The position numbers were made by a program, and so were the translations under genes. Positions 1 to 12,248 of a stretch of 64,000 nucleotides of DNA are shown here, one piece after another. This DNA is from Byssothecium circinans (lineage: Eukaryota; Ascomycota; Dothideomycetes; Pleosporales; Massarinaceae): the NCBI GenBank assembly GCA_010015675.1, contig ML976993.1, positions 554,608 to 618,607 on the forward strand, written 5' to 3'. The notes below the pieces were generated by a model, which was not told the DNA's origin, did no database searches, and was given only the letters and a program-made list of their open reading frames with translations. Within the stretch, counting starts at the first letter, position 1. Each line of letters starts with the position of its first letter.

Positions 1-2
1 AG

Positions 3-104
3 GCACAGCGTGATATTGATGCTGAGGAAAAGGCTGCAGAAAGAAGAGCAGCTGAAACAGCAGCTCAAACGCTTCAGTCTATGTGTATAGAGTGGCAATT
101 GTAA
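3..104 (+). CDS. C-terminal tail of an unknown protein, cut by the window edge
   Basis: An open frame enters from the left edge and stops at TAA 102-104. It encodes 33 residues, very rich in Ala, Glu and Arg (AQRDIDAEEKAAERRAAE is the core), ending in MCIEWQL. Charged Ala/Glu/Arg-rich tails of this kind are common at the C-terminus of fungal pogo/Fot1-type transposases. That is only an inference, since no catalytic part is in view. It could equally be the coiled-coil end of another protein. Confidence 0.3.
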   Translation, partial: AQRDIDAEEKAAERRAAETAAQTLQSMCIEWQL

Positions 105-315
105 CTAGGTTGAGGCAATTACATTGATTTTTCAAGGGGTGGCTGATCCCTGGCAGATGGCTCGCATCAGTGGGTGGCTCGCATCAGTGTCGGCTAGCTT
201 AATCCTCGAACGCTTCTGGATCCCTAGGGCGGTGAGCGAACCAAGTTTCCGTCCCTTTACTCTAATTATTCCCCAGCTACCACGAGACCCAAGTTCATCC
301 AACTATCCACACGTC

Positions 316-1865
316 ATGGACGTCGATTTAATTGTGGACTCTTGCAATGAAGCTCTCAAAGATGCTTGGAAGGTCCGAGTTCAGCAGATGAGCAATACCC
401 CTAGCTTCACCCAATGGCTATCTAGCATTCACCCTCAACAACTACCTTGCACCATCGAACTGAACAAATACAACTATGCTTATTGGAAATGTGGCTCCTT
501 CAACGCCTGCCTAAAGGTGACCTTCAGCAACGGCAAGGCCTTCATGATTCGCCTTCCGATGCCAGGGAAGACCCACGACAGACATCTCGACGAGAAGATT
601 GGCGCTGAAGTGGCGGCAATCTCGATCATCCGCCAGAAGACCGACGTCCCAGTCCCCGAGGTCCTCGCTTGGGGTCACGCTAGCGATAACCGTCTAGGCT
701 TGGGACCGTTTATGCTGGTCGAATACGTCGAAGGGCTTCCTCTGGAGAGCCTCCTCCTCGATCCTGGGATCAGTATCATGAAGGCCAAAGTTGACAAGAA
801 GCTCCTCCGATGGATGTTCCGGCAAATGATCGAGGTTCAGCTTAAACTGTATAGCGTACACCTCAATTTCATCGGAAGCCTGGACCTGCTACCCCAAGCA
901 AAAGTTAATGTCGGCTCTGGGAGCCCACCCTTAACCTTCAAGGTGACCGGAATGGGACAGCTCGAAGGAATCGACGGACTTGGTGAGATACTCAATTCTG
1001 TCTTGGCTATTTCCCCTCGCAGCGTTTAACAGGAGGGTGATATTTGGTAGGCCACCGATCCGAAAGATTCGGATCGGCTTACGAATACCTTTCGTACCTC
1101 CTCGAACAGAGCTGGAAGCAAATCCTGATGCAGCCGAACGCCGCTCGAAATGAGACGGAGGCGAGTGCCCTATTTCGAGCATTCACGGTCCTTCGGTCGC
1201 GGCTCGGTGACTTTGTCCATCCGACCTACAATCAAGGAAGGGCGAAGCTGATCTGCGATGATCTGAGCATGAAGAATGTCATACTTAAGTCCGTAGACGA
1301 TCCCGACTTTCCCGCATTCGCGGGCCTTATCGACCTCGAGTTCACTTATGCCGCACCCGCCCAGCTGGCTGCCACAATTCCCTGGTGGCTTCTCGAGGAT
1401 CGTCCGACTAATGAGTTATGGGACTGCGACGATGGCGAGCCGCAAGACCTTTGGGAGAGATTCGTGGAGCATAAGGAAATGTACATGGTCACCTTGGCTG
1501 AGGTAGTGGCGGAGAGGGCGCAGTTAGGACACGGGGCAAGTGATAGGGAATTCGTCGAGCTGGCTGAATGGTCGTGGGAGTCGGGCGCCTGCTGGGTCCA
1601 CATGATCCTCACGGTCGACGGCCCGGGCTGGGCCAGCTTTCCGCTGATCCAGGTCAGGAAGATATACCGCGGACAGTGGGACGCAGAAGAAGCGGCGGTT
1701 GATCAGGCGCAGGTTGATGAGTTTGTCGCGGCGAAGATGGCAGGGTTGCAGCAGTATCGTGCTGAAGCTGATCGGGTGAGGGCCGCAGAAGCAGAAATGA
1801 AAGAGGGAAGGATGACGTTGGATCAGTTCACGTCTTTAGCATGCCTATTACGTCCTCAGCGGTAG
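316..1865 (+). CDS. Aminoglycoside-phosphotransferase-like (APH/kinase fold) protein
   Basis: Two consecutive open stretches join across a 68-nt intron (983-1050, GTGAGA donor, TAG acceptor). Exons 316-982 and 1051-1865 give 493 aa. The start at 316 is preferred over the in-frame ATG-less extension to 124 because family-like sequence begins there. The N-lobe holds FMIRLPMPGK (the ATP-binding Lys region) and a VEYVEGLPL hinge; after the splice, LICDDLSMKNVIL is the Brenner-type catalytic loop (D in LICDD, N in MKN) and GLIDLEFTY supplies the metal-binding Asp. Fungal genomes carry many such APH-domain proteins (PF01636); substrates are generally unknown and the family name does not imply antibiotic resistance. 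The C-terminus is a charged helix. Confidence 0.8.
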
Positions 1866-2504
1866 GGTGGCTATTACTTCTGTGTTAACTCTTCGTTGCT
1901 GCTAGAAGTGCGGCTGAGACGGCGCTTCCACAGGCTTGATCGGCTTCATTCGCGGCTTGACTAAATGCCATTTGCTTGAGGTCGAACGAATTCATGGGTA
2001 GAGGTTATCGTGCAAATTTCGTCGGTGGAAACTGCGACATTGCTTTTCAGCGCCTCTATAGCTATGTGAAGTTCTTCTATGACTGCACATGTGCAGTACG
2101 TAAAGTCTCGATTTAGCGATGTGGCGTTTTCGACTAATTTGTATTGTTATATCATGAATATTGCTTTCATGAGAGCACCAATGGGAAATAATGGGAACAC
2201 TTGACTATGCTTTGTCAGCAACGGCTAGCGTCAGCAGCGTGCAGCACCCTGAACGCTTTTTAAAAGCGATTTTGAGCTGAGGTTATCTTTACTATGAGAG
2301 CTCTACAGGCTCGCGTTTTTTAGTATTTTAGTATTCAAATACGTGACCGAACCTCTAATCCCACCAGCGTGCTATTGCTGACAAAGCAGAATCGAAGGCG
2401 TCAAAGCTCAAACATGCTCCATCTTTTTTTGTAGCCAACCCAGCGTGCTGAATCCATCACACCCGATGTAAGGAGGAATTGATTCGTGTTGCGAAAATAA
2501 AAGA
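1866..2504. other. Intergenic gap with one inverted-repeat element
   Basis: No coding frame is supported between the APH-like gene and SHE9. The stretch holds the inverted repeat described separately and presumably the SHE9 promoter. Confidence 0.6.
2203..2393. repeat. Short inverted-repeat (MITE-like) element
   Basis: An exact 14-bp sequence TGCTTTGTCAGCAA at 2208-2221 reappears as its perfect reverse complement at 2375-2388. Weaker complementarity continues a few bases on each side. About 150 bp of AT-rich DNA lies between the arms. This looks like a miniature inverted-repeat element, but no target duplication could be fixed. Confidence 0.4.
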
Positions 2505-4093
2505 ATGAGGCCGCTGCTTCAGCATGCTTCACGCGCTTTCTCCGCCTATGCCGCTCCGATAGCACGGCCGTCGTCCGCCCGATCTTTCGCAAGTCGAGTA
2601 CCGTCTCAGTTCTCGATATGTGCGAGGTGCCAATACAGAGCTTTCACAGCTCCGAGGTGTGGTCAGACAGGTTTAGGGGTGACCGAGGTGTTAAAGAGAA
2701 GATTTCATCAGACGCCGAATGATGAGAGGAAGCCGCTGGAAGAGAAAGAAGGGCCTCTTGGGCCGAAGGTACCGCCAGACACTACGGACCCCATTCTCGT
2801 CGAACCCACCGCTACGCCGAAGAAAGACGAAACAGTCAGCGACTCCTCGCACAAAGATCCTCGTAATACATCAAATACGTCATCCAAAAAGACAGAGGTC
2901 GTGGACAACATTGCCCGGGTGCCTGCAGAGCAGCTACCATCGCATAGAGAGGCGCAAAGATGGGACTTTTCGAAGCAATTGAACAAGCTCATGGACGACC
3001 TGTTACCAAAGCTGGCCGATATGTCACACAAGGTCAACACCTACACTGGGACGGACTATTCTGGCATCGAAGCCTTGAAGCAGGAGATCAAAGAGCAAGG
3101 TACTTTACTTGTCATGAAAATATAGGGGTGCTACGCTGACAATCAGCAGAGAAACTCGTCAAAGCACGACGCGCCGCTATCGAAGAAGCTAAAGTGGCCC
3201 TTGATGCAGCACATCAGCAACAAGCATCCTCGCAGAAAGAGGTGGTCGCTCTCTTAGAGCGGAAACATTCGTGGTCAGCTGCGGATCTGGAGCGGTACAT
3301 GTCTCTGATACGATCCGAACATGTGAACGACCAAGCGGTTCGAGAAGCCAAGGAGGCCATTGTTGCCGCCGAAAGTGCATTGGAGGAGGCTCGAGCACAG
3401 CTAGAGAAGCGGGAACGTGCCCAATACCATGAAGAGCAGATCTGGAGTGACACAATTCGGCGAAACAGCACCTGGGTAACTTTTGGACTGATGGGTGTCA
3501 ATATCATCCTGCTGTTGGCATCGCTATTGGTCTTCGAGCCTTATCGACGAAGGAAGATAGTGCGAGAGGTCAAGGCGGCACTTGAAGCTCAGAAAGTTGC
3601 CATCGATTCTGTTGCTAGTCCGGCTTCTCAGGCTACCGCATCAGTCGCTGCTCCAATTGGAGCCATTGAGGCTGAGATCAACAAGGTAGTTGAACCGGCT
3701 GAACTCGCAACAACTTCACCAGAGGTCCTTGCAAATGCAGAACCTTCTGTTGATGCATCTGCTACACCGGGAAAGCTTGAAATAGCCATCGAAGAGACAC
3801 CCACGACACCGGAAGTCACGCAGGAGCCCATCACTGAGGCATCCGCACCGGAGACGATCCCTCACACCCCAGAAGGCGTTGATGCTCAAGAAGCCATCAA
3901 CATCGAAGAGGAAGTCCAGGCCGATACCACTTCACAGACTTGGCAAGACAAAGTGACGTTCATTGCCAAAGATATAATTAGCGAACGCGTCATTTCCATG
4001 CGCCGGTTAGATTTCACGACTGCAATGCTCCAAAGCGCTGCTGCAGGTGCAATTATCACTGCAGCTATTGTTGGACTGCTCCGACCGAGGTGA
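2505..4093 (+). CDS. SHE9: Mitochondrial inner-membrane fission protein She9/Mdm33
   Basis: Exons 2505-3099 and 3147-4093 (intron 3100-3146, GTACTT donor, CTGAC branch, CAG acceptor; a CAGCAG tandem acceptor allows a one-residue alternative) give 513 aa. The N-terminus is Arg/Ala/Ser-rich without acids, as in a mitochondrial presequence. Residues about 145-320 are a long coiled coil (SKQLNKLMDDLLPKL onward) that crosses the splice junction in phase. NSTWVTFGLMGVNIILLLAS is the first membrane helix, followed by the basic stretch EPYRRRKIVREV, and a second hydrophobic helix ends the protein. In yeast, She9/Mdm33 shapes the inner membrane. The region between the helices is Pro/Thr/Glu-rich and longer than in yeast. 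Confidence 0.88.
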
Positions 4094-5822
4094 AATGATG
4101 AAGGTTCTCTTCCTTGAGAAATGGACCACAACCTCCGATGAACGCAAGGTCAGCCCCTTGGAAGTCTTGTCCACTCGTGTTGTCGACAAACCACGCGATG
4201 TGTAAGACTGGGATTGTAAATATGGTTGTATGTACCAACATTCCACGGGGATTACCTACCGTTATGCACTACCTAGATATCCCCACGCTCAGTCACTGTT
4301 TCGTCCTCCGCGCTCTCAAGCTCGGGCCCGTCTGATTTGCATCTCATATAAGGCCACAAAATGCTGCAGCCTTACAAAAGAGATCTATCACATGCTTGTT
4401 CATGATTCTAGCACCCATACATTGTATTAGAGAGGCGCTTGTTGCTAGCCTCAGCAATCTCCTCATCGTAGGCGTGACTTCTCCCCACATCACTACATTC
4501 TGCTGTCATTCAACTTTTGCCAACAAATAGCAAGATCGAGAGTCATGACAGCTGATTTTAATCCCCAAACATCCCTTTTACCGTCAGCGATCTTCTGATG
4601 ATTACGCTCTTTCATACACTCTCCCTCGCAGAAGACTGCGACTCGCTAACGACCTCGTATCCGCACGTCTGATCTTCTCTAGATCCGGCACTTCGGCGCT
4701 GAGCGAATACCCCGGCCATCTTCACAACTCAGCTCGTGCAGTATCTTGAGCATGGATACATCGACACTTTGCAGCAGACATACGAACGTCCGGATCCTTC
4801 GAAAACTTCAACAGGTCACTTCTGCCTCTTCTACCGAACAGTTATGAGAGCAACAGATTATTAAAGCTGTCAAAGGCAAATATAGTACGAAAAGCCATTG
4901 CATACGAGCGATATTCCACATCACATATGCACCAGGATTTGCAACCGCGCTCAAAGGCCGTTCTCACCATAAAGCGCAAGCCGCAAAAAGTTCAGTCAGA
5001 CCGTTCCAGCACCTCGAAATTCCCCGAGCCATTCCTTCACAGCTCTCGACGCCACAGCCTGCTTATCTGTGGCTTTCTGACCGTCTTCTCATCACCACAT
5101 CTCAATAGCAATTGGCGAAAGGCACCACATCAGATATTCTGGGTCGCAAATGTGGTTAATGGGGTTACTATTCCTGTGCTTACTTTGCTTAGTGAACAAG
5201 GCTAGAGGGTGCTAAAAATGCGGCAGCTTGGGTTTAGCGAGTCGGAAACCTATCAGAATAGCAGTGGTCTATGCACAAGGCTAGAGAATGTAAGAAGCCA
5301 AGTTGCTGACTTGCATTACCACATCAACTTCCTCAGTTCCGATTGGGTGAAGTAAAAGACAAAACCTAGGGTGGGAGAATGCTTTCGGAATCTCGCAGTC
5401 AAGCGCTGAGGACTGGGGTTATGTTTTGGGGAACGATGAGGGGGGCATGCGGAGTTCGCGAGGGACGGTGTGAGAGGGACAGTTTGAAGGCATAGGTCGC
5501 AAGGAAGAGCTTTACCCTGGGAGGGTATATAGGGTGAAGAGCGTTTTGGCATGGACCCACTCGTGTAGTCATCGACTTCTTCTCTTTATCATCTCTCTAG
5601 TCCCTTACCTAATCGAACGGCTGGGAACGGAGTCGGACATCACTTACACTACGGTAGTAGCGTCGATTTTAGTCTACCTTTTTGCGCCCAAGCATTCGGT
5701 ATTGCTGCCGGTACTACTGGTATCCTCGTTGATAGCGAAGCTTTGTCACTTGAAGGTGACTAGCTCGCTCGGAACGACTACGCTTCTCCGAACTATCGCA
5801 CCGGTGGAATCTCTAAGCTTTG
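4094..5822. other. Gene-free stretch of 1.7 kb
   Basis: Open frames here are short and have no family motifs. The only repeat noted is the 12-mer ACAAGGCTAGAG, present near 5197 and near 5277. The right end presumably contains the promoter of the rhodopsin-domain gene. Confidence 0.55.
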
Positions 5823-6950
5823 ATGATGGTCTATTCGGACATCCAGCTCCCACTCCGTGCGTTGTATCCCTGAACATATCCCAAAAAGTAGCACTAACAT
5901 GCTCCCAAAGCCGGGTTCATTGCCCTAGACTGGGCCCTAATGGCCATTGCCCTCCTCCCCATCCTCATACGCATCAGCTCGCGGACCCGAAACCGCGGCC
6001 TCTCCAGCCCGGCCACAAACACCGCCGACTTCTTCGTCATTCTCGCCTGGCTCTCGGGTCTCGTCTTAATCGCGATCAACACGTGGAAAAACAAACTCCG
6101 CATGAAGTACCTCTCCGCACCCCCCGAAACGCTCTACTACGGCGTTCCCGAAGCCCTCTCGGGGCACCTCCTCTACTCATCCTGGATCAGTTTATTCTTC
6201 ATCTACATCAGCCTCTGGAGCGCCAAAGCCGCTTTCCTAGCCTTCTACTACTCCATCTTCTCCCTACAAGGTAAGGGAGCGCGGTGGGGTCTCGCAGGTG
6301 CCTGTGTCTTCACAGCAGCAACATTCCTCCTCCACATGTTCCTCATCGCATTCTGGTGCACGCCCATCTCGTCAAACTGGTCCCCGCCACCGGGCCAACA
6401 CCTCTGCTCCGCCGTACACTCCATCTCCTCGGTCACAATCTCGACATTCACAAACGTCGTCACCGACCTCGTCATCCTCTCCATCCCCATCAGCACGCTG
6501 CTCGCGACGAAATTCGGCCGCACGGAGCGCGCCGGGTTGGCGTTCATGTTCCTGATGGGCAGCGTTTCCATTCTCGCTGCGCTGGTGAGGTTTATTTGTC
6601 TGAAGCTCGTTTCGGCGACGCCTAAGGCGAGTATTACGCATACTATTGATGTGTGGGCGTTGGTGGAGATTGTGTCGTCGATTTTGGCGGTTTGTTTGCC
6701 GAGTTTGAGGGTTTTTGCGAGGAGGCATGGGTTGGGGAAGGGGGAGGCGGTGAGGTTGGGGAGTACGGGGACGGTGAGTGCGGAGAGGAGTGCGCTTGGC
6801 GGGACGCAAAGGAGTGAGAGTTTGAAGAGAGGGGTTGAGGGGTGGGGGAAGGGGCCGTGGAGGGTTGATGAGGTGGAGTGTGATGGGGGGTGTCGTGGGG
6901 GAGAGGGGAGTAAGTGGACGGCTGAGGACAGGGTGGAGGGGTGGGTTTGA
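5823..6950 (+). CDS. Fungal rhodopsin-domain seven-helix membrane protein
   Basis: A short first exon (5823-5856, starting MMVYSDIQLPL) is joined by an intron (5857-5910, GTGCGT donor, CTAAC branch at 5894, AAG acceptor) to exon 5911-6950, giving 357 aa. Seven hydrophobic segments are visible: around ALDWALMAIALLPI, FFVILAWLSGLVLIA, SLFFIYISLWSAKAAFLAFYY, ACVFTAATFLLHMFL, TFTNVVTDLVILSIPI, AFMFLMGSVSILAAL and VWALVEIVSSILAV. The KAAFLAFYYSIF helix and the NxxTDLVILxIPI segment are characteristic of the fungal rhodopsin domain family (PF20684) of PTH11-like integral membrane proteins. The ligand and role are unknown. The tail is cytosolic, very G-rich in its codons, and low in complexity. Confidence 0.85.
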
Positions 6951-7909
6951 GTTTCAGGCTCAATGATGTTGATGTTAACTGTGGTTTATTTTCTCTCTTT
7001 CGTAGTTTTGTTCTGATATGATTGGATGATTGAATTAGCGTGGCGTGAAATGGAATAGGAATAGGGACAGGGCATGGATACCCATGTGAGTTTAGATTTT
7101 ATTGGTATGTTTACTGCTTCGGAAAAGGAAACGTGCAAGTTTGGGATCGGGGTGTTGAGATATAATCTGTTTCTTATTGTATGCCTTAAGGATTTGTAAC
7201 GTAGTAGAAGTAGCTCTGCGATACTTCAAGACTCAATAAAGAGCTTTTGCCTGTGCTGTAACAGCGGGCTGGTCTTTTCAGTAAAGCTACATTTGGAATG
7301 GATGTAATTTTTCTGCCTCCTACGTATATGCAGGAGAATAGATCGATATCATAATGAGAAGCATCTTTATATATTTGCTGAGCTGCCAATGCATGTCCAA
7401 AACCAATGATTTTAGTCATAATTGTCAGGATACCGCTTTCGCATAGAGATTTGCGACGATGAACTAGAAGCACATTGGCAGTCAACACGAAATCTGACAG
7501 CCCCTCTGCCTACTTGTCATAGTTGCATAGGCATTACCACCATTTCTGCATATGGAAATGACAGTACCTTCCCATCAGTTGGCTTGATCATACATACCGC
7601 TAATTTGCTTCTGCGCTAGGGATCGATGAGCTCACGACGAGAAAATGTGTATAGGTAGCCTAGTAGACTTCCATGTCTGACACTGAGATTATTCTTTTTC
7701 CCTTCGACACGCAGCCTGAACTGGAGAATACTTCCGTCCCTTCCCTAACCATCGTTCTTCAATCGTAATAACACTGGTTGTAAAGGAATCGGTATTACGC
7801 AACACCAATAAAACGTCGTGGTATCCCTTCCATATACGCATCCAAGACATGAAACATCATACGAGATCACCATATAGGTTATCACTATCAACTCTTTGTC
7901 AACCCTTCC
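6951..7909. other. Gene-free stretch
   Basis: No frame with family motifs was found. It contains the 3' flanks of the two neighbouring convergent genes and AT-rich sequence around 7000-7200. Confidence 0.5.
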
Positions 7910-8449
7910 TTACAACTTCGTCCTTCCCACCGCCTCTGCCTCCGCTCTCCTCTGCTCCTGTATATACCCGCTCGCCACCGGACTCCATCCTTGGCTTGCC
8001 ATCTGTGGCATCGGGAACGGCGGTTTCCTCAACTGCTCAGTGAAGAAAACTGGATGGCGCACTGCAACGTCGTAGAAGGCCCTGGGAGAAGAAAACGGTG
8101 GTGCAGGGCCGAATGGCGACATGGCTTCGAATTGAGAACGTGGTCTTGGAGAGCTTAGAGGTTGCGAAGAAGCGTTCGCTTGTTGTGGAGGTAGGGAAGG
8201 GGGATTGTGGGATGTTCGCGTTTGTTGGAGTGGGAGTGTGGGCTGTGGTCGTTGTTGCGGTGGCTGGTTTGCGATTAGTGTGGGAACATTTGAAAGAGAG
8301 AGAGGGAAAGACAATACCTTTGGCCTTTGTGGCTGGAATGAGGATATCATCGTCGACAGCTTAGCTAGTATGATGGCTACATCTGCAAACGCATGGTGGG
8401 AAGTGCGCCGTATCGCATGCCCGCAATCCGTAGAGACCTCGGCACACAA
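7910..8449 (-). CDS. Small hypothetical Pro/Gln/Ser-rich protein
   Basis: Not recognised. The frame is 179 codons if read through. An intron-like segment sits inside it in phase: donor GTATTG beginning at 8317, branch CACTAATC, acceptor ending at 8264 (54 nt, no stop). Splicing would give 161 aa by joining 8449-8318 to 8263-7910. The middle is low-complexity (PPQQRPQPTLPLQQT). The C-terminal 70 residues look more constrained: SSPRAFYDVAVRHPVFFTEQ, then a charged end EQRRAEAEAVGRTKL. The gene is divergent from the ABC gene with 143 bp between starts. The splice signals favour a real gene, but the exact start is uncertain. Confidence 0.42.
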   Translation of the reverse strand: MCAEVSTDCGHAIRRTSHHAFADVAIILAKLSTMISSFQPQRPKVLSFPLSLSNVPTLIANQPPQQRPQPTLPLQQTRTSHNPPSLPPQQANASSQPLSSPRPRSQFEAMSPFGPAPPFSSPRAFYDVAVRHPVFFTEQLRKPPFPMPQMASQGWSPVASGYIQEQRRAEAEAVGRTKL

Positions 8450-8592
8450 AACGCCGACGTCATGTCCAGTCTCTTCGCGGGATCGGACATATTTCCGTTA
8501 CGGTACACCACATCTACCTTTCGCGCAGTCGCCTTTTGATATCAGCAACGCGATGATCTCATCATCAATCCTTCTTTTCTTCTCTTCTCAAA

Positions 8593-10699
8593 ATGCGGAG
8601 AACACCAGCGTTGTTCTTCAGAGCATCACGATGTACGCGGTTCCACAGCGGTAGACCATTAAGGACAGACCCCATCGTCCGAATACAAAACGGCACGTTT
8701 TATCGACGCCATCCCAGCGACAAGGGTGAAAAAGATGGAGGACCGACGAATGCGCCCTTGTTTGCAGACTTGAATTTGGAATTGCCTTCTTTCGCAAGCC
8801 CGAACCAATGCTGGGCGATTCTGAGTCCATCGTCGACGATACGAACCACGTTCCTACAAATCCTCAGGGGGCAGTTACTTTGTTTCCCGCCAACCGCGCG
8901 ATCATTTCCGTATCTGCTCTCGGAGGATATTGCGAGGAAGAACCCGAAGTTGCGGTCACCCGGCAGAGCCATTGAGTATGTAGGCTTCGATGTAGAGCGG
9001 AAAGCCTTTGGCGGCGCGTATCTTTCTGCGCGGTACGAGAGTCGGGTTGAAGAGACGGATTTTACGCTTTCGCAGTACTTGACTGGTATTGTTGGGATGA
9101 ACCCTAGTGAAGCTGAAATCAGGGAAAAGAGCATCGATCCGGAAGTCATGAGGAAGGCATTGAGGGATTTAGAGCTGGAGAGGTTCATGGAAAAGCCGGT
9201 TAGTATGTTGAGTAATGGACAGAGCAGGAGGGCGAGGATTGGGAAGGCGCTCTTGGGAGGGCCGGAAGTGCTGTGTTTGGATGCACCGTTCAGTGAGTTT
9301 GTTGCTAATGACATCGGTTGTGGGAAGCAGGTGCTGACAAAAGTGCGCAGTCGGACTGGATCCTTTTGTAACTCAGCATATCTCGCAGGTGCTGCATAGG
9401 TTGGCAGAAGCAAATTCACCGAGAATTGTGTTGAGTCTTCGACCGCAAGATGCAATTCCGGACTGGATCACACATGTAGTATACGCAGGAGAAGATGGCA
9501 AGGTTCAGGCTCTGGGGCCAAAAGAGGAGTTATTTCAATACTTGAAGAAAGAGTACGAGGAGATCGAAAAGACGCTTACCGCTCGAGAGGGAAAAGGGCA
9601 CGGCTTGGACCCAAAATTGGTTGAACTTCGAGAGGTTGGACGGCATCTTTCAGAAAGGGGCGACTTTGAAGCAAGCAGCATCGAAGGCCAAGGCTCGGAC
9701 GAAGTACTCCTCACTCGCGATGGGTATGAAAAGTATGACAAGAGCCCAGCAAAGATTGGAGAACTCATTGTGGAGATGCAAGGCGTGCGCATCAAGTATG
9801 GCTCTACCTCAGTTCTTGGTGACTGGCGACAAGATGTAGACGGCATTGAAAAAGATGGTTTGTGGTGGACTGTCAAGCAAGGTGAGCGATGGGGCATCTT
9901 TGGTGCCAATGGTTCAGGAAAAACAACTCTATTGAGTCTCGTCACATCTGATCATCCTCAAACTTATTCGGCACCGGTCAAAATTTTCCAACGCTCACGT
10001 CTGCCTTCGCCGGGCGTTCCCGGCATCACCATCTTCAACATCCAATCCCGCATCGGTCATTCCTCCCCTGAGGTACACGCACTATTTCCTAAGTACCTTT
10101 CCATACGCCGAACTCTGGAGTCAGCGTGGAGCGACACACCCATCACAAATCCGAAACTGAACACAGATGCAACGAAACGGGCAGAAGCGTGTCTCCGCTG
10201 GTTTGAAGCTGAATTGAATGCTTCGCAAAAAGAGGGAGCGCCGCCAAGCGACAACGTAGACTGGGCTTCTAACACTCTCTTCGGCGAAGTCTCTTTCTCT
10301 ACTCAACGCATCCTACTCTTCCTCCGCGCCACAATCCGCAACCCGCCTATCGTCATTCTCGACGAAGCTTTCTCAGGGATGGATGATCTTGTGCGAGACA
10401 AGTGCTTGCTCTTCCTCTCGCACGGAGACTCGCTTTCACTACAGTACACCGACGCCGGTCCTAAACCTGTGGAAAGTGAAGCAAGTAAGAAGGGTGAAAG
10501 CGTGGTTCCGGGGTTACAGAACCATCAGGCGTTACTTTGCGTGTCTCACTCAAGACAAGAGATTCCAGGCTGTGTAAGAGAGTGGATCTGTTTGCCTGAG
10601 CAAGGTGTCAGGAAGCCACGGCTTGGGAGGTGGGAAGGTCCGGTGGAGTTGGATGCGAAGAGATGGGGCGAGGTATGGGATTGGGAGAGTCAGAGCTGA
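8593..10699 (+). CDS. Two-domain ABC ATPase without membrane part (YDR061W/ModF-like)
   Basis: Exons 8593-9292 and 9351-10699 (intron 9293-9350, GTGAGT donor, CTGAC branch, CAG acceptor) give 682 aa. The N-terminus MRRTPALFFRASRCTRFHSG resembles a mitochondrial presequence. The first nucleotide-binding domain is degenerate: its P-loop position reads SPSSTIRTTF with no GKT, its signature is MLSNGQSRRARIGKAL and its Walker B is VLCLDAPF, lacking the catalytic Glu. The second domain has a proper Walker A (GANGSGKTTLL) and Walker B with Glu (IVILDEAFSGMDD), but a worn signature (VSFSTQR). There are no transmembrane helices, so this is not a transporter in itself. The architecture matches the poorly characterised yeast YDR061W, related to bacterial ModF. 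Confidence 0.82.
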
Positions 10700-11512
10700 G
10701 ATGATATGAATATGTGAAATGAAATTAAAAATGTATTACAAGAGGCCGTCCTTCACTTCGTTATCTGAGGATCTGGAGGCTGGTATTTTGAGACTCCAGT
10801 TCACCGCTACTCTGGCCCAAAGTCGCTCCTTCCTCGCCCGCCACCCTCATCTCTCACACTTACGTCACACCCCGCTATCTCATCTCCACTAGTTTCCGCC
10901 CCTTCATTCTCTATTCCTTCACTTACCACAGCATGTCGCTCAAATAAACTGCCCTAACAATCTTTATCCTCCTTCTTGCGTCGCCGTGTCTCGCCTTTGC
11001 CATCAGCCCCTTCTGTAAGACCGATCAACCGCCACCAGCCGTCAAGCACTTCCACTCCGCAGAGGCGAAATCGGCGCATGGGAGAGGGAATTCACCGACC
11101 TGAGACTGACGGCTCTGATACAGGCCATGCTACACCTGTCCTATTCGTCTTCCCGGTGCTGCTAGCGAAAGGCGAGAGTGGCGAAGGGACGTGAAGTGAG
11201 ACGATCTGTCTCCCATCACCATAGCCTTCCTAAACGAGTTAGCTATGGATACCATGGTACGTTCCTCGCGGCACTAGAGTACAAGTCCATTCACCCTTTT
11301 CGTTGGTATGATCATTGGCCGAGTGTACACTGACAAGTTGCTAACAGACAGCCAGAACAACCCGGCGCAGTTTGAAGAACTTCTGGAGAGGGCATAGTCT
11401 CCGGCATCACGACATCATGCCTTGAAGGGCTTCACTTCCCGGGCCCTTCGCCTCAAATCCACCATGGAGCCCAACATTCTCTCATCGATTTCGAGATTAA
11501 GCTGCTTCACCC

Positions 11513-12248
11513 GGAACGTGGTGCCCTTGCTTTAGAATCTGCCTTCCCCTTGGAACGTGGAGTTGCTTTAGAACCTCTCTTTCACAAAGCAGCCAATATG
11601 CAAAGCCGGTGAAGGTTTGCTATCGTCACTTCTCTTGTCGCGCTTTAGGGTCCATGGCTGAGCTCGTGGTTCTTCCAGGGAGACGCATTTTGGAGAGTTT
11701 CTGATTGCGGGCTCTCTGCCTTCACTGCCTCAAATCCGACGATCGACTCCAGGTTGCCAAACTTATGGCAGCCGAAAGCGCTTTGAACTCCGCAGCAGCG
11801 CCGATTCTGAGGGTCGATTGCCATCGGCACAATATCGAAGGCGAGGCGCGTGAGGCGTCCGATGATCTGAGATATCGCAGCCCATCATTGTGTTCGTCAT
11901 GAAGCCAAGTTGACGCAACGTTGGCGGGATGTATATCTAGGTTGAATTAGGCCTTCTTGAAGCGGACAATCTGCCGCTGTTGTTGAGTATGCATTCGACT
12001 TTGTCGACCGCTGGGTTTAGCTTTGTTTGAAGTGGCCATTGCGCGGGGCTGTCGAAGGTATGTAACTCGTGCCGGTCTGGTTGGTGTTGTATACATACCT
12101 GACTAAACTGTTCAAGAGCGACGCATTTTGGAGAGCTTCTGAAGCTGGGTTCGCCCCGCTTCACTTCTCAATCACCGCCGCGGCTGATTCCGGTCGAAGA
12201 TAGCGTGGCTACAAAAGCTTTAGTACGGGACGTGAAGTTGCTTTAGGC
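11513..12248 (+). repeat. Repeat family A, three copies
   Basis: Copies of the pattern GGAACGTGgaGTTGCTTTAGAA occur at 11513-11540 (with a small insertion), 11552-11578 and 12228-12248. The first two are nearly adjacent. The copies are diverged but keep the order GGrACGTGr ... TTGCTTTAG. Confidence 0.5.

Noticed and set aside
983..1050. Apparent frameshift that would make the APH-like gene a pseudogene
   Set aside because: A 68-nt intron with GTGAGA donor and TAG acceptor restores the frame exactly, so the gene is probably intact.
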